NCBI GenBank assembly: GCA_959347315.1
Contig: OY365806.1
Span: 29,804,347-29,868,346, forward strand
DNA from: Bimastos eiseni
Taxonomy: Eukaryota > Annelida > Clitellata > Crassiclitellata > Lumbricidae
DNA: 64,000 nucleotides
Direction of reading: 5' to 3'
The position numbers and the translations under genes were made by a program. Shown piece by piece: positions 55,946-64,000 of this stretch; the stretch's first letter is position 1; every line of letters begins with the position of its first letter. Under the pieces are notes generated by a model that made no database searches, was not told the DNA's origin, and saw only the letters and a list, made by a program, of their open reading frames with translations.

Positions 55946-57263
55946 GCATAGACGCCGACTACACAGGAGCAACAGGGCCATTCGCCCAGTACTCGTCAAG
56001 GTCCTGGGGCGAGGGCAATAGTTTCGCTCCAGTACTTTTTGGCACATTCGAATTCGGAACCGCTGGAACTGCCCTCGGTACGGCCCTGCGTAGCGGGCCA
56101 CTTAAAATTCACCCACGGACCGCGTGCGGCTCGCGTATTGACTAATCTGACCTAGTGGTTAATCTATTTGAGCACTGCCTTACGGTCTAACGCTACCTTT
56201 CAAGCTTCTGCTTTGCAATAATCTGTGTTTTTGAATGATCGGAGCTTTTCATTTAACTTCAAGCCTTTGTCCCTTTGAGCACTCTAGTAAACAACTGAGA
56301 ACCCACTCCAGAGATTCCCCAGAAGGGAATGTTACGAACCAGCACACCCGCAACGTAGTATAGCCTATGCTGTTTTATTTTTGTTTTTTATTTCTCCCAT
56401 CATCTCAACGCCAACAACGTTCTAAAACCAAGGATAGCGGATCAGGGATTAGCTGATCACCAGCTTAGGCCGAGAGCCAGTAACATTGGCGTCACGCAAC
56501 CGTGGTTAATGTACGTATCTAATGTACGTATCAGGTATTAAGCTGACAAGTAAACGTTTTAATCTTAGCCAATGGGTCGAGAAGCCTTAAAGTTTTGTTC
56601 TCGCCAAGCCTTATATTGGTAATTTGAGGGCTCAAAAGAGGTAGCTCAAAAGAGGTAGCTCAAAAGAGGTAGCTCAAAAGAGGTAGCTCAAAAGAGGTAG
56701 CTCAAAAGAGGTAGCTCAACGAGGCTAATCTAACTGCGGTGAATAACTTTTAAAATTCAGTCTTTTACGGAAGAGTTACTACAAAATACGAAAGCAGTTA
56801 AATTAATACAATTAATAGTGAAAATAAATATCATATTAAATGCACATTAGCGCAGATGGACTCGATTTCCTTTTACACTAATGTAATCAATGGTAACACA
56901 ACCGCCACCTATCGACGATGTGGTTAGACAGACGGCGATGACGTCCAGATGGCGTTTAATCAAAAATAATAATAATAATATAATAATAATAATAATTTCG
57001 TTTATTGTTTAAACTGACAACAACGCAGTATAATTACAGAGACAGTAGGTGCGAATGATGCTGGCAGCTACGTAGGGCGGCCGTTACGCTATGCGTGTAA
57101 ATTTAATTTAAGTAATACCGTCGGTACGGGTTTCGAACCCGGTTCCTCAGCTCCGCGCCCCAGTGTGTCATCCATTACCCTACGGTAAACGCCATTACAT
57201 TTGTTTTAGCTATTTTTAGCTCAGGCTTCTTAAAACGCTGAGCCACTTTAACACGAAACTAAC
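55946..57263 (+). repeat. Dispersed 1.6-kb repeat, copy 2 (internally deleted)
   Basis: Matches 6424-8034 almost base for base, apart from about 300 bp missing at about 56052. There CATTCGAATT joins directly to CGGAACCGCTGG and keeps only the last 35-40 bp of the MITE. It also has one extra 14-bp unit and a small TCTAATGTACGTA duplication at about 56518. Confidence 0.9.
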
Positions 57264-57264
57264 T

Positions 57265-57955
57265 GCAAATGTACCAACAGTAATTTTGCTTAAACGATTT
57301 ATATCATATAACATAAATGATCTAATTCATTCTATTACCAACATCCCATGCCGTGTTATAGCGGCCAGGCGACGGCCGACGAGCTGGAGTTTCAAAGAGC
57401 GTGATTGATTGAGTTAAAAATAAATGTTACTAATGGAATGGCTTTTACCGGCAAGTGACCCACTACAACAGACGCCTTCGCCATGAGAAGTGCTAGGCGA
57501 GTGAAAAAATAGTGAAGCAAATAAATGTAAAATGAAATGCACGAAGTATGCAAGTTATCCATAATTGGCCCTCATTCATTCAGTGTGTATAGATATGATT
57601 TGATACTTTAAAGAATAATTATATTGTTCTAACTGGAAAAACTAGAAGAAGAAAATTGGACTTTTGAGGATTCAAAAAATCAACTTAATAACACAACTTT
57701 TTTAAAAGCTGAATTCTAGGAGGCCTGGTCATGCTAGTCATCGTAAAAACAACCGTCAATCCATCTTGGTGCGGAACTCGACTTACAATGTTGAACGAAG
57801 CACTTCAGTAGATTGTAGTCGTCACGTAAGACTACAATGTAAATTCCAAACTGCTTGTTTATTTTGGATTTTTGTAACTCAGTTTCGTTAGATTCTTGGA
57901 TCTGCCGATAACGAATCTCGTTGGCTCTATAAAGTAGGCCTGTGCGATTATTGCA
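57265..57955. other. Intergenic, no gene recognised
   Basis: Unique sequence with no supported feature. Confidence 0.45.
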
Positions 57956-57959
57956 ATAT

Positions 57960-58075
57960 ACCATCATCATGATCATGATCATGATGATCATCATCATCAT
58001 GATCATCATCATGATCATGATCATGATCATCATCATGATCATGATCATCATCATCAGCAGCAGCAGCAGCAGCAT
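57960..58075 (+). repeat. (CATGAT/CATCAT)n and (CAG)n microsatellites
   Basis: A mixed ATC/ATG trinucleotide tract to about 58050 is followed by CAG repeats at about 58052-58070. Asp/His- and Met/Ile-rich minus-strand frames are artefacts. Confidence 0.9.
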
Positions 58076-58384
58076 CGTCGTCATCAACAGTTCCTGACCA
58101 CTGCCATTTGGCGGCAATGGTTACGAACAAATGATCTCAATTGCTTTAAGTAATTTGTCAAATCCATTGTTCCTCTCTATAATTGTGGCGGACAGGCCAC
58201 AAGGCTTGAATGAATGATTTATTTAAATAATCGGCTCGCCATAGTGTTATTTTACGTCTATTTTTTTACAGTGTTGCGTATAGGAAGGAAGACCGATCGG
58301 CGGTTTTTAATTGAGTGCATAGCTTGCAGACGCATGAATTGGCTTGAGTATAGCCTGACATACGGTGCATCGCTATATATGTAG

Positions 58385-60950
58385 AGCAGTGGTTCGTACT
58401 GCTTCATACGTAGAGTGGTTCTCGTACCGCTCCAGGGATCGTTGAGTGTTGCCATATAAATACGACCTCTAGTGACAGCCGCTCTCGCGGTCAGGCTGGT
58501 GCTGCTTTTCGCTGATCTGGTGGAGTGGGCCCCTCTGCCGTCGATCGCAAGACGGACCGTGCCCTGATCGTAAGAGTCAACAGGCTGACAGAGGAAGTCC
58601 GATCGTGAGAAGTAAATGAATGAATGACAGTTCTGTTCGGAAATACGGGGAAGATGGTGACCCCGTTGGTGGCCGTGAGTGATACAGACTGGGTGAGTCC
58701 CAGAAGGGACCGACGCATATATCGAGAGAGACCTCGGCGGCCGACAGAGAGATAGACTGGGAAAAATCCCCGACCGTGCAGACCGTGGGAGTTCTGGTGG
58801 CCGAGAAATATTCTGGTTGGCTACCTAGATCGGTCATAGTTACTCCTCGTGAATACCAGCAGGTTGTCGGATACGTGACCCCGTCGGTGGCCGTGAGAAA
58901 TAGAGATCGGGTAAAGCCCCGAGCAACCGAACGTTACACCGAGACAGATTATGGCGACCGTTGAGACAATTTACGGGAAGAATTCCCCAGTGTACACGTT
59001 GGTTAAAAGACGGGGAGGGCGGCCCCGTGAAGCCGTTGGAAACAGACTGAGAGCTACCGGAGAAGCCCAACAAATACTGGAAAACACGAATACATTCGAT
59101 AAATACGGGGAGGGTGACCCCATTGGTGCGTTCGATACAGGGAAAGTTCCCTTTGGTGCCGAAAACCTGATCAATTGTTGGCGTCTCTGCATATTCCTTT
59201 CTATTTACGGTTTTCCGTAAATATCTATACTTGGCTACCTAGCGTGGTCATACTTACTCCTCCCGTTTACAAGCAAATCTGTTGATTTGCGTGTCTGATC
59301 GCAATGTCTTAGGTCGCGGTTTCCCCGCGTATCTTTACTTGAGTTACTAAACGTAATATCTGTGCTTGCGGTGTCCCCGCAGTATGTCTTCTTTATTGTC
59401 TTCCGATCCTTCGGTAAATCTTCTTGTTGGCTACTTATGTCGGTCACACTTACTCCTCTCGTTTTCCAGAAATCTATTCACTTGTGTGTCTAGTTGCAAT
59501 ATCTTGGCTCGCGGTTTCCCTGCGAGGCGTCTACTAATTTCTTCTTGTAGACCTAACTACATAATCTCTTTTCGAGGACTTCCTCGAAAGATCTGCCAGT
59601 GGTTCGTTCCAGTGTATAAGAGACAGAGTACAATTGCTTCAGAGAAAGTGATTATAATAATACAGGTCTGTGTGAAATATAGAGGTAACGTGGTGACACT
59701 TACCTCAGGTGCTTGTGAGAGAATCGAGTCTGAGAAACGAGGGTTGGTGCATTACCGTTGGCCAGAGCTCTAGGTGACGAGTATCTAGATGATCCTACGA
59801 TGAGAGGAATAAGTGCAGTCCAAGGAAGTTACAGACATGTGAGAGTCTGGGTGATCGGATATTAAAGTATATGACAGATGCAAGCAGGCCGAGAAAGATA
59901 CTTGTTGACTACCTAGTTCAGTCATAGTTACTCCTCACGAATACCAGCAGGTTGTCGGAGACGTGAAAATTCGGGTGGCCGCAAAAGATACAAGCCGAGT
60001 AGATTCCCGGAGTAGCAGCCGTACAAACCGAGAGAGATGCCGGTGGAGCGTTGGCACATACGGGGAAAGTTCCCCATTGGATACGTTCGATAGAAATATC
60101 GGGAAAATTCCCGAAGGACCCGCTGGAATTGCACGTGGAGGGTGAACACGTTAGAAGAGCACGTGACAAGCAAGAGAAAACACTGGTGCCAATTGATACC
60201 TTCAGGTTACAAGTCAAGTAACTCTTCTTGATAGCTTTATGCTCGTTCGATAGGTACTCTTGTTTGTTACCTACGTTGGTCACAGTTACTCCTCCCGGTT
60301 TCCCGAGTATCAGAATATATTACGGTGTCGGCGGACAATTACCAACGCAGAGGACGGTCAATCGTGTGTATAATAACTTAAGCGTGTGAGGCCGGTATGT
60401 CGCACACGGAAATTGACCAAGAAGCACGTGAAAGTTTGGGCAGTCGAAAACCCAGGTTAGAGATAGCAAGTAGACCAGTAGACGAAGAATTGATCGATGC
60501 GTAAATATTACTGTTGGCTACCTACGTTGGTCATAGATACTCCTCTCGTTTTCCCGAAGTGTATCTACTTGCGTGTCTGATCGAAGTGATCGATACGAGT
60601 ACGTTTGGGTAATCGGGTACCCAGGTGAATACATGGTTGTTTGTCGTCACACACAGTTCTGAGAACTGACTAAAGTGCGAGGTCGGGCCACCTCGTGCGT
60701 AGGTCGGATCGAAGATCTGTGTACAGATATCGAAGTTTATAGACAGAAGACCTTCACTATCAGTGTCCGTGAATACCATGCCAGTGTCATTTTTATCGAA
60801 GCAGAATATATCAGTGTTGGTGGGTAACTGCTCACACAGAGGACGGGAACTTAGTCCGTCAATTGTGCATGACAAAATATACGTGTGCGGCCGCTTATGC
60901 CATATACGGAAATAGACCGAGAGAGATACGTGTTGAGCAGAAGGCGTGAT
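58385..60950. repeat. Hairpin-dense array with six copies of a 32-bp block
   Basis: At least 20 perfect short inverted repeats (stems 4-8 bp, loops 2-12 nt) occur in 2.5 kb. Examples: ATTTACGG-TTTT-CCGTAAAT (59203-59222), TTTCGAGG-ACTT-CCTCGAAA (59570-59589), GCAAATC-TGTT-GATTTGC (59273-59290), TCGGGAA-AA-TTCCCGA (60099-60114), AGGGAA-AG-TTCCCT (59139-59152). A block beginning TTGGCTACCTA and ending GGTCATAGTTACTCCTC recurs at 58817, 59231, 59427, 59905, 60264 and 60514. No protein or known RNA family was recognised. Confidence 0.7.
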
Positions 60951-60959
60951 AGATAAGTG

Positions 60960-61224
60960 CAGGGCTTTCTTTCTAGAAAATAAGGTGCCGGAACGCATCT
61001 GTATAATTGACGAAAGAAATTACGCTAAAATTATAACTACCAAATAATATACATTTTATAAGACTCAGCGATCACAATAGTTACTTTTAGAATGTATAAA
61101 ATTGAGATTGTAAAGTTTCTATCAAATACCAGAGTTATTACACAACCCAAATTTTAAATTTTTTGTCATTGAAATAAGGAGCCGGAACGCCGTTCCGGCG
61201 CGTTCCGCCAGAAAAAAAGCACTG
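60960..61224. mobile_element. hAT-type MITE with 8-bp target duplication
   Basis: 265 bp. The left end CAGGGCTTTCTTTCT and the inverted right end CAGTGCTTTTTTTCT match at 13 of 15 positions. Exact GATAAGTG occurs on both flanks (60952-60959 and 61225-61232). The right end carries the perfect hairpin GCCGGAAC-GCC-GTTCCGGC (61181-61199). No transposase. Confidence 0.85.
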
Positions 61225-61232
61225 GATAAGTG

Positions 61233-62095
61233 TCGGAGATGACATGACTAAGAGCTGTGCGACTTGTAGTGTCTAGGACGACAGAGTTTAAAGAGTTGAG
61301 AACAGTAATGTCTAGGAGTACAAGACGTTGAATTTAGCTACCGATAATTGTATAGGCCGAAAGGGCTTATGGACTTGTTTCAAATATGTCTGAACCTCGT
61401 AACTTAAGAGAACGTTTGGTGTCCCTATTTGGCGATAGTTTCAGAGTCACAAGATGCTGAACGGTACGACATCAGGTAGAGGAAAACGAGGCTAGTAGCT
61501 TGGAAGGTATGCAAGGCGAGGAAGACTCCTGCCGGTATGATTATGAACCCTGTTTTGAGTACGGCCATCCTCAGAACGTTGCCCATCCGGCGACCGCGGA
61601 ATAGGCAGTCAGACCTCGTTACTAATTCAAACAGTGTTACCTTTCTTGGAGAAGAGGCCCATCTTTAATCTTTACTGGTGAGAGCGAACATCCTGGTAGA
61701 TATAGAGAGTAACCATTTGGCATTGAGATTTGGTAAGAAAGTGACTCGGGCGACTCCAGGCGTGTCAGCGAGCTGGGGTCGACACCGTCCGTTAGCGCCA
61801 GGCAGGCGCTCGGGCGGCAGAACGCCACATAATTAATTAATTCTGTCTCTTAATCGTCTCGTGAATAATATGGTATGTGACCAGCGACATAATATTACTA
61901 CGTACGCAGCGAGGAGGAGGGGGTTTCGAAATTCGACTGTTTTGCGTACAGGTGCGTATGGCGAGGCGAGGGGTCCCGAAAATGTGTACGCACTATGACT
62001 GTCTAACTTTGACGTACACAATTACGGAATATTAACATCAGAACTGTAAGCCCAATCACGGACTCAGAGGCGGTGATATAGACAGAGGCATAGAC
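61233..62095. other. Intergenic, no gene recognised
   Basis: Only short unrecognised frames. The first part continues the sequence interrupted by the hAT MITE. Confidence 0.45.
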
Positions 62096-62097
62096 TT

Positions 62098-62400
62098 TGT
62101 CTTTTCCCTCCCACTCTGGATGTCGACGCTGTATAATTCTTCTCCTTTTCTCTGCCTTGTACATGTACGTAGGTTCAAATGACATTGCATATTGTGGAAA
62201 TGTATTATCTCAAAATGTGGGGGGAGTAAGAGCCGGGGGACTTATCCCCGTCGACCCTCGAGATGACCGCCCCTGCACGGACTATATTCTATGTTATATT
62301 TATATTTTATGTAGCATAACTGACAAGCGCAATAGGCGCCCCCAAAACTTTGCGCCCGGGGACACATGTTCCCTCTGCTCCCCCTAGCTACACCTCTGAC
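62098..62400 (+). repeat. Dispersed repeat sharing segments with 8.1 kb and 9.6 kb
   Basis: 62098-62196 matches 9578-9668 in inverse orientation and 62203-62342 matches 8096-8232 directly. It ends in GGCGCCCCCAAAACTTTGCG. The class is unknown. Confidence 0.6.
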
Positions 62401-62482
62401 AATTGCCCTCCGGACAATTGCCTCTCCGGACAATAATAGGCCCCGATTTTGCGTAAGATATTTGCCCTATGGACAATTGCCC
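62399..62482 (+). repeat. Four spaced copies of GGACAATTGCC-type unit
   Basis: GACAATTGCC or CGGACAAT recurs near 62399, 62414, 62428 and 62472 with 14-45-bp spacing. Confidence 0.55.
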
Positions 62483-62534
62483 CTCGCCCATATAAAGGTG
62501 AATATGTGTGTAATCTTGCGCGAAATGCTATCCG

Positions 62535-62675
62535 ACAGCGTCGTGTTTCTCACTAGCTGGTCCGGTGACCTGGAATGACCTTCCAGACGCCATGCAGTGG
62601 CATTGCATCTCACACCCATAGGTCAATCTGCCCTATTCTTCTCTGGACGTACAGCCTAAGACTATTCTGTTTGGC

Positions 62676-62720
<45 letters not shown>

Positions 62721-62800
62721 GCTGGAAGCGCTTCTGAGTAGATGACCTTAATTGGGCGCTACATAAAACTGCTGCAATAACAATAATAATATTAACTGAA
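62535..62800 (+). mobile_element. CR1/L2-like LINE 3' end split by (TA)n
   Basis: GPVTWNDLPDAMQWHCISHP is the WN-LP block. A (TA)n tract follows at 62681-62717, then CTGGAAGCGCTTCTGAGTAG and GGGCGCTACATAAAACTGC, ending in AATAATAATA. Confidence 0.7.
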
Positions 62801-63830
62801 GTCTCACCCGTTCAAGAATTCATAACCAGACTCACTTCATCCCACTTTTCAACTCTCGCCCTAAACGACACGTAGGCTACACACTTCAAGAACTAGTCTA
62901 CCGGCTTTAACCCTCTTGCAACCGGACTTGGACCTCGTTAATCCGTTATGCTACCCTTTGGGCAACCCACTGACTCGACGCTGCAGCATTCATGAATAAG
63001 CTGGTACATAAGCTAGGCTTTCGAATGGCGCTTTAGAAGTTTGGAGTTTACGATTACGAGCTCGATCATTACCAAAGATCGTAGAGTCTCAGACTGCAAC
63101 GATTACACATTGGACACTCTAAGAAGTGTAATACGTCATTGTGTAATTACGGATTCTTGACATGGAAGATTACTTCAGGATTTTTACAACTGATTGACCT
63201 AGGATTTCTTTTCGCTGTGGGCTATTTGTGGTAAAATATAATTCTCTTGACAGTTTTTTGCCGTGATTGTATAATATCTTCTACTGACTTTGGAAGGTTA
63301 GAGCGAGTTGACAACACGTTCTGCGAAATTGTTGCCATACAGCTGCGATTTTACCGTAGACCAATAACTGCTATGGCGCCGACTAATATGTAAACTCTTT
63401 AAACCCCATTCATAAAAACTGCATGCTTGATCGGATGTACTATTATAATAGTGATGCGGCCCAATCCTGTCAGTAAACTGTGTGAGTCGGTTTACTGACG
63501 ATGGAGTTTATGTTTTAATTTCTTGATCCTTAAGAAACAGCCGCTTGTGACCGTAGACTTGTAAACCATAGGATCAACCCTGGATGCGAGAGAAGGTAGA
63601 GCGCAGCAAGCAGCCGGAAGAATTATCGTAAGTAAGCAATCTAGCTGGTTCCTGCGACGATAAGTGCAATGCCGTAGAAAGTATTTGGGCGAAATTGCAG
63701 TTTGGTTGTATTTTTCTACAGTGCATATTGCTGGCATAAACGACAGCATATATAGATTATATATGCACGTAGGGTACCATGGCTTGTCATATTTCTTCAT
63801 AGACATATGAAGTGACACAAAATAGTAAGT
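62800..63830. other. Intergenic, no gene recognised
   Basis: No supported exon or RNA. A 108-codon minus-strand frame (63492-63818) shows no family features. Confidence 0.4.
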
Positions 63831-63832
63831 AA

Positions 63833-63960
63833 GCTTCGTATATGTCTAAAAACGATCCTAACCCTAGCACTAACCCTAAACACGACCTTCACAACGCCTA
63901 AACTGAACCCTAGCACTGACCCTAAACAACCCTCACAATGCCTAAACTGACCCTAACTGA
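63833..63960 (-). repeat. Dispersed repeat with degenerate telomere-like CCCTAA units
   Basis: Contains CCTAACCCTAGCACTAACCC and further ACCCTAA/ACTGACCCT units. The reverse complement of 63833-63900 matches 41384-41440 (GTGAAGGTCG, AGGGTTAG, TTTTAGACATAT). Confidence 0.6.
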
Positions 63961-64000
63961 CCCTCATGATGCAACAAGAAAGAGTGTTTGAAAGAGTACG

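Noticed and set aside
63492..63818. 108-codon minus-strand frame
   Set aside because: No domain, signal or homologue recognised; low-confidence chance frame.

Overview
This is a eukaryotic nuclear window: spliced genes with GT-AG introns, long AT-rich intergenic and intronic DNA, many decayed LINE, SINE and MITE copies, and abundant microsatellites. There are no bacterial operons. The two genes, the LINE types and a strikingly over-represented TAGGCCTA palindrome suggest a marine invertebrate, probably a deuterostome of the echinoderm or hemichordate kind. The taxon is an inference from composition, not a demonstrated fact.

Layout. (1) 320-4507, plus strand: five exons of SSR4, the delta subunit of the translocon-associated protein (TRAP) complex, lacking only the signal-peptide exon. 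A LINE fragment lies in its first visible intron and a candidate poly(A) signal follows at 5161. (2) 4.5-22.6 kb: intergenic. It holds LINE 3' ends, a 1.6 kb dispersed repeat with a second copy at 55.9-57.3 kb, a 13-bp minisatellite beside an LTR-like TATA/AATAAA block, a 30-bp minisatellite, a 797-bp inverted-repeat element and tRNA-derived SINE heads. (3) 22609-48617, plus strand: an eight-exon gene encoding a 478-residue bHLH-leucine-zipper protein of the MITF/TFEB/TFE3 (MiT/TFE) family. The bHLH-Zip exons are very clear; the three Gly/Tyr-rich N-terminal exons are joined by reading phase only. Its introns carry foldback and MITE elements, a 3' LINE remnant, three perfect GTCACGTGAC (CLEAR/M-box) palindromes and a 35-bp tandem repeat that multiplies a splice donor. 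(4) 49.6-64 kb: no host gene seen. It holds a well-preserved LINE 3' end followed by about 880 bp of (CATC)n, a frameshifted LINE reverse transcriptase with a YADD motif, the second copy of the dispersed repeat, and a 2.5-kb zone (58.4-60.95 kb) unusually dense in short perfect hairpins with a 32-bp block repeated six times. A hAT-type MITE with an exact 8-bp target duplication follows.

The two genes are unrelated in biochemical pathway: SSR4 acts at the ER translocon, and MiT/TFE factors control lysosome, autophagy or pigment-cell programmes. The most interesting signals are the hairpin array, the CLEAR palindromes inside a MiT/TFE gene, the replicated splice donor and the N-terminal extension ahead of a Rag-binding-like motif. 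All exon models come from reading the sequence; no alignments, transcripts or database searches were available.
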